DNA from: Paulownia fortunei
Lineage: Eukaryota > Streptophyta > Magnoliopsida > Lamiales > Paulowniaceae
Direction of reading: 5' to 3'
Length of the DNA: 64,000 nt
NCBI GenBank assembly: GCA_019321725.1
Contig: CM033121.1
Coordinates: 372,001-436,000 of the forward strand
Position 1 is the first letter of the stretch. Every line of letters begins with the position of its first letter. The notes beneath the pieces were generated by a model. The model had not been told where the DNA came from and did not search any database. It saw only the letters and a program-made list of their open reading frames with translations. The translations under genes were made by a program, and so were the position numbers. Of the stretch, positions 37,904 to 50,814 are shown piece after piece.

Positions 37904-40900
37904 TTACGTCACAGATGATGATCTTGAATCTTCAGTTTTATTTGCTTTGCACATGCAATCTGGACAAGGAAACGAATATATCGAGTCATTCGGTCTCTTT
38001 AGTTGAATCCCTTTTGAATCGCTATGTGCTCGCATATTTAGCATCTGCCGCTTGAAGCTTTTCCACCTGGGGAAAAGAACCAACCAAGTCGATGAAATTT
38101 AATAAACAGGGTAAAAAGAGAACTAGTTGTGTCGGAACAGGTTCAATGAAAATCCAACTCTCCAATTATTCACATCAGAAAAATCAATTCAATGCAAAGC
38201 AACATTATGCCATTTCAAAACAGGGTTAAAAGAGAAATTACAAGTATATCTACTTAATAGGTCTACTAAAACACAAATACGAAGCAACACCAGAACCTGC
38301 ACTAGCACTCCACACGAATAGAAAATTTGGAAACTAGAATACCCAGAAATTCATTACCCAATATTTGGATTGTCAAATAATAATGCCAACTTCCGCTTGT
38401 CAGGCCTAATTGTCCTGGAGTGTCCACCATATAGATATCTTCTGTGCCCCAAAAGAAAATGTGGAAAATTTCCACCTTGAGTTGTTACAAATACTTCACT
38501 GTGAAGGCAGACAGTGTAGTCTATAGCAGCCATTCTGGAGGAGTAATTCTGAAAATAACTCAATTGAGTCAAAACATATTATAGCTTGAGATCATGAAAG
38601 CTCTAATAAAGATAAAGATAGCTCTTGAGTAAGACCTGAAATGGAGCTAGTTCCTCAGCAGATGCCAGCATTTCTTTTGTCTGTAATAGTGGAAACATTT
38701 CCAGAAGAGGAGCCATATGCCTCTTCGAGTCATATATCCTTCCGGATGCTAAATAGATAGAAGTACTTTTGCCAAAGCCCATCCCCCTCAGCATCAGACC
38801 TACCTGATCCATATAACATTAGTAAGAGTTAAAATAAGCTAATTAAATATTATGCAGAGAACAACCTTGTTATTCAGAGATGTATAAACATTATCTCAAG
38901 AGGATCAAAGTGAATCAGATATACAGATACAACATGGATCTGAGGTCAACAAAAGGATGAAGATCAGCCATGGAAATGTTTATATTGTGAACTAACATTG
39001 GCATAAATCACAAAAACAAGATTATCTATCAAACATGGTAGTGCTATTTGAAAGAAAGACCTCGTCTGAACAAAGACAACAGAATGGAATGTGTCAATGG
39101 AATGTGTCAAATCAATTTAAAGCAAATCACACATATAAAATACATTTTCTGGAAAATTTATTTCAAAATATATGTAGAAGATTTCCATCTTGAAGCAATA
39201 CAATTTTCCACACATAATCACGACTCATACATGCACTAGAACCATGTTCACCTCCTCTATGCCTCATCACTCTGACATAAGATATTTACATTAACCTAAA
39301 CCAAAAAATATAGGAAAACCTCACATAACGATCACCATGATAGATATTCTCAGCTAGAAACTGGACAGACTTATGCATGGAACAAACACAAAACCCTCCT
39401 TCAACCTGCTTAACTATTCTTACCAACCCAAATCTAGTGCATTTACATTTAGTCTTAATTGCTAAACTCAAATCTTTGGTTTTAACAAGTCATCCATGCA
39501 AACCAAACCTGCTTATTCTTCCTTCAAAAAACATGCATGCCAGTTCTCATCCATATCTAACCAAGCAGTGATAGATATATTAGACAAATAAATAATTAAA
39601 TACTACTCCATTATTTAGCAAAACAGAAAATAAAATAATTACATTAAATTTTGAAATGTAAACTTAACCAAATATGAAATAGCATGCTATTCAGAAATCC
39701 TGAAAGTCAAACAAAAAGGAACTAATCAAGAAGACCTTTCCCATCTATTCTCCATATTTTCCAAAAGCTTTAGGGCATTTTTACCTAATGGATAAAATCT
39801 ATAGTGCCTCCTCATATAAAGAGACAACTGATCAAAACATCAAATCTTAGGCTAATCAAAGAGCAGAAAAGTCAGAATCATCCTTATTGCATGTGCCCCA
39901 TCTGAATCAGCTTACTCTATAATATCTTCCTTACTTGATAATCTATAACAGTTCATACCCAACATCATATTTTACAGTCAATATGCACAGTTCTCATTTC
40001 AGTCAAAAATTCCTACGTGTAAATCCAACATTTCTACACAACAAACTCGCATGCAAAGGGGGGAAAACAAAACTGAAGATGATGAAGACAAATAAATAAT
40101 ACCTCTAAAGGTGTTAAGGGACAACTTCCATTTAATCTGATTGTTCCAGGACGTATGATTCGACCTGGTTTGGTAAATTTTCCTTTCCAACCTCTTTCTC
40201 TTGCAGCATCCATGTCTATTTTTTCTTGTTCGCCACCATCGTATACACAACAAGAGAAAGCGACCATATCCTACAGAAGAAGATAATCAATACTTGATTT
40301 TTGAAAGAGTTCAGATACAATGAAATTCATATCCATCCAGACTAACCTCCTCAAAGCGAAGATGCACAGATATATATTTGCCACTATTATTTGCACTATG
40401 TTCTTTCATTCTTGCCACTAAAGTTTCGCCTAGAGTTAATATGGGATTCGAAAACCTTAGAGCTTGATAATTTGTCAAGCATCTAAGTCGTTGCACTGCT
40501 GGAGGAGCATCAAATGACAGCCGATTTGCAAAGGGTGAAATCCTTATAATCCTGAGTTAGCCAATTACAAAATGGTACAAATTTTAAAAATGAAAAATTA
40601 AGTAAAAAATGCTCGGGCATCAATAACGCAAAAGACTAGTTGCAACAAGAAAAATATTATACAAAATGGTACATCTGTCTATAAGCAATAAATGAGTGAC
40701 AAATTCTAAAAAAGATGATTAGAAAGTATTCAAAAAGAAACTTCACAACATCAAGTCAGTGAAATTCAAGGCAATGATAGAAGTAAACACAAGAACTCCA
40801 ATATAAACATCAATCAACCACTATTATTAAATTCCTTTATCTCATATTCATTCCTGCACATACCTTTGAAATATCACAAGTAGCATGCAACTAAAAGGGA

Positions 40901-43900
40901 TCTAAACAAAAAGTCATGCACTATGTGAGCTTAAAAATGAAAAAAAAAAATGGAAAAGGAAAAAATCCAACAACAGAACAGACGAGAAAGAAAGGAAAAC
41001 AAAATAAGCAGTTAGAAGTAATTTTTGCAATGAGTTGTCTACTAAAATTCATATTGTATATCTCTCAATTATCAAAAGTGGGGTATACATAATTATCATC
41101 TAGGTGAATTGCAGGATGAGTCCAAACATAATTCAAATCGAGTCCAAGCACTTTTACAAGCATAACTGAAAACAGAAAAAATTATTCATCCAATTCAGTT
41201 CGGCCCATTAGACAATCATCAACATATTTCAGAAACCACAAACAGCAAGCTATATATTGCTTTCAGAAGTAAAATGTATTAATTATATGAACGGGAAATT
41301 CACAACAAAAAAAAGTAACTCTTCAAGTCATATTAGTGGATCCCAACATCCAGAAGTCCCAAATGCTTTGTACAGACTCATTAAGAATGGCAGTGAAGAA
41401 AGAATTAAGGAATGAAAACAAGAAACCTTTAAGACTCACTTTTCTTCAAGCAGCTTCGGAAGCACTGTATGCCTATAATAATGGATTGATGACCACGCTT
41501 TTATCCTGAAGTTGTACACGTTGCTCAAGTTATAGTCAAATCGCTCCATTATGTACCCTGGAATTGTTTTAACTATCCGAACATCATTTTCCAGTGTTTT
41601 TATAAAAAATTCTTCATCATATATATCACCGAATTTGCTGCATGTAAAAAAACCAGCATCAGTCATTTCTACTCTCTCAAATGAAAAAGATGTCATCTCA
41701 CAAGTTAAATGTTGCCATGAGCATTTATTCCAAAATTTAAAAGGGAAAATTTCAAAAAGTGACCAATTGCCATGCTGACATAAGAGCAATCAATACAGCT
41801 TCAAAGGTTAATATCAATAGCATTTTGCTCGTATTGATTAATGAAGCTAATCTAACCAAAAATAATCTGACAAATAGACAGAACTGTGGAGCCAGGGTCC
41901 ACTAATGTCCTAGTTTGGTGGCTTTCACCTCTGAATAATGCGTATTTTTTCTTTGCCATCTTGTTAGAATCATTGTCCATCAGAACATTCTCACAGCAAT
42001 ACATATAATTTGTCATCTTTGTTCCAGTAAGACAAGCTAATGCACCACTTGGCAGCAATAATAATATCACCCACCTTCGATCTCTCCAAATGCTGTGAAA
42101 ATGAAAGTTCGGAATTATAAGAGTTGCATTAAGGTAGCCTGCCACAGCCACCGCGTTGCATATCTGGAAGCACCAACACCAGTGAGGGAGTGTCATGTTG
42201 CTAATCCCGTAAAGGTAAAAGTATAAGAAGCTTTTAATCACAAAATAAATAATGCTAACAAATACCGATGTTCTCTGCTGATTCAAACCACCATTGGCCT
42301 CAACAAATATATATCCATTTGACTCAGGTAAGCCTACAATAGTAAAGTACATTTTATATTTTTTCTGAAGCTTGTTGGAAGCAACAGAGGAATGAAGAAT
42401 ACAATAATATACAAGAGCATAGTATTCAAATATGCATTTGACTCCGGTAAGTCTAAAACAATATACATCCAGTAAAAATCAAGCCTAAAATTGTCTGATC
42501 AAATGTTGCTGGTTAGCTCTTTCAACAAAAATAAAAAACTAAGCTTTGTGACATGAAAGGTTAGAGCCTAAGAAGAAGAATATGCATGAAAGATAAAAAC
42601 TCAGAAGACGACGAAGAAACTATGAGAAAATTTCATACCTCCCAAAGACTTGTTGATACATGGTCTCCATTCATGGCCTTTATAAGAGTGTTTCCATATA
42701 GTCGATATCTACGGTAAAGTTTAGGAACTTCTATTAGTAGCAGTTCACAGATGAGAAAAAAGACTAGAAACTATTGGGAATAAGTAAATCACAAGAGAAC
42801 AGCTTATCTTTCTCATCAATATGTATATTTATTAGTACCATGCAGGAGAGTCGTAGAACATGAAACAATTATATTGGCATATTATCCCTTTGACTTATTT
42901 GTCAGTTGATACGCGGTGGAACTTATAAATATACGTATTGATGAGAAAAATTAAGTCATTGCTTTGAAAAGGAATTCATGCCTGTTGATGATGCTCTCTC
43001 ATTTTTTAATATATGAATTAAGCAATAGGCACACCCACATCAACTACATTTGCAACTTATAAACATGATAAAGACTTGGCCAGACTACTTTTTTTATAAC
43101 AAATGATTTGCCTACAATAATCAGCATATCTTGATGATACTTTGTCCGACAGCAAATCACGGGTGAATAGCATATTCAGTAATCTTTTTAAGCCACATTT
43201 ACTTGGGTTTAGTAGATTGGGTTAGGGCCAAAGAAATAAATAATTTGTTGTTTATAAAGTGTTCGGTTGCATTCTGGATGGTTATAATAATAGCAGGCTC
43301 ACCATTTTAACCTCGAAATTTTATGTAAACTCGGTGCTTTCTCTTCATTTCTACATATTCTACATCACAAAACCCATTCCTTTTATTTTATTAAATCCTC
43401 AAGTCTCAAGGTCCATGAAATTCATCCAAGTTTAATTGCAGACTTTCAACAATCTTAGAATGAGAAAGAAAGCATTCTACTCTAGATTCTAGAACACAGA
43501 TAACAATGCACAAACAAAAGCATATATTTAAATACTGAGATAAATAAAACTGCCAGAAAATGGGACATAAGATAAATAGTGAATCAAACCCAACAATCTA
43601 CAGCTAGCAGAAGCTGATGTTTTCGAACTAAACCAGAGATCTAAACAACATTAACAAAGCAATAATGCTTTCAGTCAGATTCTTAGAATAATCAAACCCC
43701 TTCTCTTTTACATCTGAATTACTTTAAAAAAATATTAAAAATGGATGTACAGTGTTCCAAGATTTCATTTTTACAACTAATTGAAAATTACCAGACATAA
43801 TAATTACTCCAATACTAGGAAAGAAAGCGAAGTGTCAAAATCACAAAAAAGTCAAGAGTCACTGACAGCTTAAATCACCTTGACTAAGCACAACAGAATT

Positions 43901-44337
43901 CCAATTTTCCAGTGAAAAAAAAAGGAAAAAGAAAAAGAAAAGAGTGACGAAAATTTCCCACTTCTAGTACTAACCGCATCACCAGAGGAATTATCGGAGT
44001 CCATCTCGGGTCGGACCTTGGCGTAGAGCTGCGGGCTCCTATAAACCGATCCAGGGGCAGGCCTATGCTTAATAACGGGGACAACATCAAACGACACCGT
44101 TCCCATGTAAAACAACATCACGGAAATGTAAAGCAGGGGAGCGAACAGGAGAATCCCCTGGCGCTTCACGAGTACGGAGAGTAGGATCCAGGCGAGGCGC
44201 TGGGCGAGTGTTTTAGGAGCGGGTCGAACAGATTTCGAGGCGCGGTGGCGGTAGCGCGGGGAGCGGCTGCGCGGAGAGGCCGATGGCGATCTTGGGCTGC
44301 TATTTCCGCTGCTCGGGAGCCTATTGTATGCTTGCAT
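37904..44337 (-). CDS. Plant O-fucosyltransferase-family protein (GT106-like)
   Basis: Ten exons: 43975-44337, 42639-42708, 42266-42333, 42075-42163, 41440-41637, 40347-40551, 40103-40270, 38636-38803, 38358-38548 and 37904-38066. All are in phase, giving 560 aa. It begins [17 protein letters not shown]: a basic Ser/Pro/Arg-rich cytosolic tail, then one membrane anchor ([18 protein letters not shown], near residues 55-72). This makes it a type II Golgi protein. The catalytic domain shows [20 protein letters not shown], the HLRFEE motif, [20 protein letters not shown] and the C-terminal [20 protein letters not shown] and [10 protein letters not shown]. The family transfers sugars from nucleotide sugars; several members are pectin rhamnosyltransferases rather than fucosyltransferases, so the donor here is open. 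The start at 44337 fits the family; an in-frame upstream TTG does not. Its neighbour PhyH is the same as at Arabidopsis At2g01480/At2g01490. Confidence 0.93.
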
Positions 44338-44458
44338 CGCTGTTTTCTTCACATCATAGTACCAATAGTGATGATGTTTTTTTACGCGAAAAAGATTCAA
44401 ATCATGATGAATAGATATAGAGGAGTGCGTATGTACAGGTGGCAGGGGGGGGTAGGGA

Positions 44459-44486
44459 CACGTGACGTGAGAGAGGGGCGCACGTG
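44459..44486 (-). promoter_or_regulatory. Two G-boxes upstream of the O-fucosyltransferase gene
   Basis: CACGTG occurs at 44459-44464 and 44481-44486, 22 bp apart and about 120-150 bp upstream of the ATG at 44337. An ACGT core (gacgtg) overlaps the first. G-boxes bind bHLH and bZIP factors; occupancy is inference. Confidence 0.5.
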
Positions 44487-44600
44487 CAATAGGAGGAGTG
44501 AGGGAGAGGACAACTGCAGGAGGGAATGATGAGGATGATGACAGGTAATTGTAACTGGACTGGGGTGCATTTGGATACTGGGGTTGATATTGACAGTTTT

Positions 44601-44909
44601 AAAGGGATTGACAGCTCTGTTGCATCATCAATGATAATGCGTATAAAACTTCGATTTTAACCCACACACACATATTAACATAATCCACACATATGTCTCG
44701 CCTCGTGTTGCGCCATTTATCAACAGCTGTAGTAGCTGTAGTAGCTGTAGTACAATTTAAAAGGGATTGACAGCTCCATTGCATCATTAATGATAATGCG
44801 TATAAAACTTCGATTTTAACCCCCACACACACATTAACATAATTCACACATATGTCTCGCCTCGTGTTGCGCCATTTATCAACAGCTGTAGTAGCCGTAG
44901 TACAATTTA
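44601..44909. repeat. Tandem repeat, two units of about 159 and 149 bp
   Basis: Unit 1 starts at 44602 and unit 2 at 44761, both with 'aagggattgacagct'. They share 'aatgataatgcgtataaaacttcgattttaaccc' and end with 'gctgtagtagc.gtagtacaattta'. Unit 1 has an extra 9-nt gtagtagct step. The repeat creates an open frame on the minus strand that I consider non-coding. Confidence 0.9.
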
Positions 44910-46172
44910 GTGGATTTACTAATCTTGTTTTATCTTTTCTAACGTTCTTCAATATTGTGTTCGATACTTGGAATCTGTTTGGATCCAAAATTTTCTATAG
45001 GTTCGCTTGGAGAAAGTAAAATAGGAAACACTATACTATCGCAATTATACCATATCTTTTCCAATGACAACAAAACAACCATTTTCATTTCACATCACAT
45101 TTTCAAGCCCACCATAATTTTAGGCAACACAGAGACCATGATCGTGAGTTAAAATCTGGGCACCTCACAAGTAGGTAGAATACATCTCAATCAAATCACA
45201 CTAACACAGGAGGCGGCAAGCCCAAACTTCTGTGTTGTCCAAGGCATGGCGTTACATTTGGTCTACTCGTCCCAATATTGAGTTTCGTGAGAGCTGCTTC
45301 AATGGAACTAAAGAAACATCTCTCTCCCTTATGGATACCATGATCAAAAGCTGTGCATTAAAGATTTTCTTGTTGCGATGTCGATAGCCTATTTTTAAAA
45401 CAAATCGGTTTCACTTCTTATAAAACGGATCCCAATAGTCATACATATGGGTGTAAAGAAATTTCATATTTATATTATTTCGAAAAGGTCCGCATATGAT
45501 TCCAAGATTTACGTCTGGGCAGTTGCAAGTTGGACCAAAAGGCTCCTGAAAAGGTAATGTGTAAGCATCTAAGAACACTTTGGCTCACCGAAATCTACAT
45601 TGAGGAAGAGACTTTTCAGAGGATAATCAGATTAGTGAACCTACGGTCATGAAACCAATTCGCACTGTCCAAAGAAGCAGAATTTCACTTCCCCAAGTGA
45701 ATCTTCTCTCAAATTATTGAGAGCATCCACCATGTGTACTCACACAAATTGCAGAACATAAATTGAGCCTATTTTTGCATATGGCTTATCACAGATGAAT
45801 CTCTAAATTAGGAAAATGGCAAGCCAAAAACCTCACAAGTGAAAGTCCACATGAATAGATGCACACAGTGATCCACAGGATTCTGGGCTAGAATCAATAT
45901 AACTATTCCATCAATACCTTTGAGCTTTGAGAGACAACAAGCACAAAGAACTTTCTACATATTCGTACAGCACTTGCGGAAGGTTGGGGAGGGGGGGGAT
46001 GGATGTTGCTGGGAGCTAATCCCCAACCCATAAAGTAAATAGAAACAAAAAGCAGATTCAAGAAATTAAACCACATCTGACTAGTTTAATTCATACTTAT
46101 CTAGAACAATTCAACTTTCAGATGCAGTATGACACAAGACTATCCATGCTATAAAAGCATAAAACTGCCCCG

Positions 46173-46196
46173 AAAAAAAAAAAAAAAAAAAAAAAA
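46173..46196. repeat. Poly(A) tract
   Basis: A run of about 24 A residues after 'cccg'. No retroposon body was recognised next to it. Confidence 0.8.
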
Positions 46197-46854
46197 GAGT
46201 GCTCTAGCGCAGCAAACAATTTTTCATGCATGCATCTTTATAAGCAGACAAATTTAATCATTGAAGAGCCCATAACAGAACAAGCAGAATGACTACTGCA
46301 ATCATCAATCGGATTTGAAGCCCCAAATTTAACCAAATGTGGTGTTCGAGTAGGACAAATTGAAGTCATATGGAAGTAAATAAAGAATCTCACAAGGGAT
46401 GAAAATGCATAAACTTGTATTCAGCTGTTCTGAAATAATCAAATTCACCACAAAATCCATTCATGGCAAACCGTATAAAAACGCCAACATATCAAACTAT
46501 GTTGAGCTTTACCGCCTATAAAAGCACTGCAGATATGAAAATAAAAACACAAAGCTCTAGTTGAACAGTGCAATAAGAATTGTAGGAGGGTTCTCCATCA
46601 AAATCACTATCACGTAATAACATGCCAAAAGGGCACCTTTGGTTAATAATAAGATACAGTGCCAGTAATTTGAAGCAAAGATAACCCAAACGTAGCAAAA
46701 CAGAATTATTGGATTTCAAAAAAAGTAGCAACAATTTGCGACATCATTAATCAGTTACACTTAGATCACCTAAAATAATCTCAAATACAAAAAGCCGAAA
46801 CCCAAGACTCCCACATGCAACATTGGCAATTCTGACATCATAATTTTTGATTGA

Positions 46855-47347
46855 TCAATCGCGCAGAGTCCCCAAGATATCCTCATCCCTGTACAAATGG
46901 TACCTGCATCCCAACCCCACAAAAATCAGTCAAACCACCAAAAAAACAAAAGGAAAAAAAGAAAAGAACTATCTTGCAAGATAAAAGCTCACTCTTTTTC
47001 GCCCAATTTGACTTGAGTTCCGCCATATTCAGGCAAGAGAACCGTGTCACCTTCTTTCACAGCAACCGGGATATTATTCCCTTTTTTGTCACACAGCCCT
47101 GGTCCAACTGCAACCACTTTACCAGAGTTTAACTGTAGACAAAACCCACAAAAACCCACATCATAAATCCATCATTTGACAACATAAGATATCAAAAACA
47201 TCAAATCCCAGAAAAAGAAAAACACAAGAACAAACATTATACCTTAGATGATTTTTCTGGGAGGAGAATACCAGCTGTGGTTTTGGAAGGGGGTACAATT
47301 TTCTCGACAAGTACTCTGTTGAGAGTTGGGATCAAGCGTTTAGCCAT
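46855..47347 (-). CDS. CPN10: Chaperonin 10 (GroES/Cpn10), mitochondrial type
   Basis: Three exons: 47243-47347, 46993-47132 and 46855-46903. They encode 97 aa, the normal length for single-domain Cpn10. Cpn10 forms a heptameric lid on Cpn60 and assists protein folding in mitochondria. The sequence begins [20 protein letters not shown], followed by the mobile loop [12 protein letters not shown] that contacts Cpn60. The conserved [28 protein letters not shown] and a terminal [10 protein letters not shown] follow. There is no extra N-terminal presequence; mitochondrial Cpn10 is known to be imported with an uncleaved N-terminus. A heat-shock element lies about 120 bp upstream. Its gene order with the sulfate transporter at 53989 resembles At1g23100 and At1g23090 in Arabidopsis. 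Confidence 0.97.
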
Positions 47348-47461
47348 TGCTGAAATCAAATTGATGGGATTTAACTTTTGCAGCTGCAGAAAATGGCTAG
47401 TACTAGTACTGTTAGTTTGCTGTAAGTGGTAATAAATAGCAAGAGGGAGTTCAAATCAAGA

Positions 47462-47478
47462 CGAAAGTAGAAGCTTCT
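47462..47478 (-). promoter_or_regulatory. Heat-shock element upstream of Cpn10
   Basis: The core AGAAGCTTCT (47469-47478) is two perfect inverted nGAAn units. Another GAA unit (47463-47465) lies two bases out of the ideal 5-bp spacing. The site is about 115-130 bp upstream of the Cpn10 ATG, a typical location for HSF binding. Confidence 0.55.
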
Positions 47479-49152
47479 AGGCTTTATTATTGAGGGGGTT
47501 TAGGGTTTTTAAAGGGTTTTGGTGTTGGGTAACAAAGAATTTGGACTTGGGCCTAGAAAAGAAAAAGGTTTTTTATGCTGCTCTTCTTGTATTTGGGTCT
47601 TTATAATTTCAAAATCATATTTTTGAAAGGTCCTTTTTGAAATTAGGACTCCTTAACAGTATAAATATTCAATTAATTTGTGAAAGCTTTCTTGTTTTGG
47701 TCTTATGTAATGTGTAGCCCATTTGCTTAAATGAATTACAGATGCAATGAAATTTAGCTTAGTACACAATTTCTTGGCTAGAAACTGTAGCTTAATAAAA
47801 TGGGAGCACTGTTTATTTATGCAAATTGACATAAGAAAAGAATATCATTTGCTCGTGGAAAGCAAATATTTGTGGATCCATTTTTCATCTTGGTCAACTT
47901 GATCATCATTCAGTGCCCACCAGCCTACGTTACACCATAGCTATGGATGAAATATTGTGGGCCTTATAGCCCACAGTTATGGGCTCACTTCTTTTGAGCT
48001 TTATTTTGATATGTCCATATCATCTATCATTATTCATTGTAATTTAAGTATTTCAAAACCTATGCTCTAAATATAAATATGCATGACATTGTTGATGATA
48101 CATGTGCTTAACTTTATTCTCTGTAATTTTTTTGTTTTATAAGATGTACAAAATTTTAATATTTGTGTTGTGATTTAATTAGCAAGGTGATTTTATCATT
48201 AAATATTCCAATTTCTTAAATTATGTCATGTGTATTATGCAAAGGTGTAACGCTAATATATCCCAATTACATAATAAAGGTGCACTGTGGTATTTTCTAT
48301 TGTGTGATGATAAATATCTACCTAGTATCAAAATTAGCATGGAATAAAAAAATAATCTTTCAAATCTATGATTACGAGTAAATTCAGAAATTGACACACA
48401 CTTAAATTTCACTTCAAGATTTCCAACAAAATTATTGAGGCGTGGGAATTTCGAACTGAAATAAAATTCCCTATTTGCTAGCTAATAATTTTGTTGTGAA
48501 ACACAGGAATATCATATTCGCCCTCTCCATCAGTTGCTTGGCTCACACTATGAAAAAGGGGTCTTTAATCCCATCATCTTTCTCAAAAAACAATGGACGA
48601 CATTCTAGGACCACTTTTTTCTTTTAGGTCAATCATAAGTTCTTGCCAAGCTACAACCATATGACTTGTCCCTAATAACCAAACTAAAATCCAAACGAAA
48701 GAGGCTAAACTTTTTTGCTTTTGGACCATCCAAGAATATGCAATAAGAGTGGTGCACAAAGAAATGGTATCTTCTAAAGCCTATAGACCGCCCAACTGTA
48801 GGCCTGCATATCCACAATGACGACGATGATGATGATTTTTCTTAGCAAATTCAATGTTGGTATCATTTCCAAAAATTATTTAGAAAATCTAATATTCTAC
48901 CATCTAAGTGATTGGATATGTCAAACATTAATACCTTTTTTAGGGGAAAAAATCGATATTTTGTGGAGCAAGAACCAGTTAAGGACATTTAAATCAAATA
49001 TTAATCCATGAAGTAGTTCAAAAAAATTGTAACTTACTTTAAAAGTAAACTCTTTACAATATTCAGTGCTAATTAAAATATGTATAGTCTCAAACATTCT
49101 CCATCACGTGCAATAAATAGGAGGGTGATTATTAACACGAGAAGCATGATTT

Positions 49153-49155
<3 letters not shown>

Positions 49156-49185
<30 letters not shown>
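49156..49185. repeat. (GA)n microsatellite
   Basis: About 15 GA units in intergenic DNA. Confidence 0.9.
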
Positions 49186-49188
<3 letters not shown>

Positions 49189-50725
49189 GACTAAAATCCC
49201 ATATACTCACACAAGCTCAAAATATTCACAAGTAAATCAACTATCCAAAAATTGCAGTCGCAAAATAAAAGTCTTATAATCTTATCCGAATTTCTTGATG
49301 GGAAGGGAACATATATATAAACCATGACTTAGTGTCCACATTTTATTACTGATGTGAGATCATTAGCTTCCAATAAATGTGGTTCCAAACCAGCGTTGTG
49401 GCGCCACATTTTACCGGCAGGCCTTCACATTTTCACATATTTAGAACTCATTGTTTCAACCCCCTCATCTGCCCACAAGGATTGGTCCAAGATTCTTAAA
49501 GCTTTTCCCCTGTTCAAAGATAATCAATATAATGAGCAAGAAGTTGAAAAGAGAAAAAGAAATGAAATAAAAATGAATGAGTCCATACACTGTATCATTG
49601 AATATCAGGCCTGCCTGCACGCAGTTTTAGGTAAAAAGTTACAACATAAAGAATAAAAATAAGATAAAGCATGAGCAAGGGAAGCACAGTCTCACCCACC
49701 CACTCACACACAAATTGCACAAGCCAAGCCTTTTTATTACTAGGGTTTGGAATAGACATCTTAGAATTAAAATCAAATCTTGGGGATTTTGAGATTTATA
49801 TAATGTACTTTGGTTTTTTGATGGGCCTAAACTTAGGTGAGAAAGTTCCTAGTTAGTACATGAAAGCTTTTTTGCAGTGTTTGGTAAGGTACAAATGGAG
49901 ATTGAGTGGGAAAATACATTCTATAGATTTATAGATTTATTTAATCTAAAAATCTTTAATTTTTCATTCTATCTTAGAAAATTTACCCGTCACTTTTTCT
50001 CTAAAACTTTTATCATCAATCATATTCATAATTGTAAAAATATATCAAATTATTCTGCAATTCATTCATATATGTGAAGTATAATTCTTGTCTAAGTTAA
50101 TCGAAACAGTTTTCAATGTTATGCACTTGATCCAACAAAGATTATAACTAGCACATTATTAGTGCTAAGTCATAGTGTAACCTCATAAGATATAGAAGAA
50201 GCTTCTCTTTAAAAGTTAGAAGTATACAACTATACCTTACATGAGGATGCCTAACAATTAGGTCAGTCCTTCAAGATACACAAGATCTTAAAACCAGAAT
50301 GGGAAGATATGAATCGGGAGAGGAAAGAAGTCAACAAAGTGAGTGCCATTTGACGTCAAGTGGTCAAATTACTTTCAAGAAAAACAATTCATTGGAACAA
50401 GATACACACATATATTATATATATACATGTGATTGAGATGCCATTTTAGTGCGCCAGCATGGTCCTTGATTTGGGACTTCAGAATATGCAAAGACTCCAG
50501 TCTGCATTGAGATATATATATATGCTATGGTTATTTATGGGATAGGGACCTAATCTTGATATTGGTATACCAGAATCTTTTGGACTGGACCCATCATCTG
50601 ATGAATAAGAATCTTCTTAGGGGAACCCTTGTTTTCTTTATTATACATAATAAGAATTTTTAGTGAATTTGACCCATGTGAATTTTAAGAAAAAAAATAA
50701 ACTAGTGAAAAAGTTAAACAACAAT

Positions 50726-50807
50726 GTGGTCGTGCCGGAGTGGTTATCGGGCATGACTAGAAATCATGTGGGCTCTGCCCGCGCAGGTTCGAATCCTGCC
50801 GACCACG
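50726..50807 (+). tRNA. trnS-AGA: tRNA-Ser, anticodon AGA
   Basis: An 82-nt class II tRNA with no intron. The acceptor stem GTGGTCG (50726-50732) pairs with CGACCAC (50800-50806), followed by discriminator G. The anticodon stem CATGA/TCATG (50752-50756 and 50764-50768) encloses loop CTAGAAA with anticodon AGA at 50759-50761. A long variable arm (tgggctctgcccg) follows, as in serine tRNAs. The T arm carries GGTTCGAATCC (internal B box), and the A box overlaps TGCCGGAGTGG. A T-run at 50809-50814 would terminate RNA polymerase III. It is a nuclear-type gene reading UCU/UCN serine codons. Confidence 0.96.
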
Positions 50808-50808
50808 C

Positions 50809-50814
50809 TTTTTT
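50809..50814 (+). terminator. RNA polymerase III T-run terminator
   Basis: Six T residues starting two nucleotides after the tRNA-Ser end. Confidence 0.8.

Larger units (their letters stand above)
44338..46854. other. Intergenic region between O-fucosyltransferase and Cpn10
   Basis: It holds the O-fucosyltransferase promoter and 5' UTR, a 159-bp-period tandem repeat (44601-44909) and a 24-nt A-tract at 46173-46196. A G-rich run lies at about 45983-46000. The part near 46500-46854 is the 3' side of Cpn10. No other gene could be supported. Confidence 0.5.
47348..50725. other. Intergenic region between Cpn10 and tRNA-Ser
   Basis: Includes the Cpn10 promoter and a (GA)n tract at 49156-49185. 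The frames at 49354-49656, 49671-49856 and 49877-50077 (plus) have no family signature. Nothing else recognised. Confidence 0.5.

Noticed and set aside
44599..44988. 129-codon minus-strand frame with internal repeats
   Set aside because: Produced by the 159-bp tandem repeat. The repeated peptide is a by-product, with no start context or homology.
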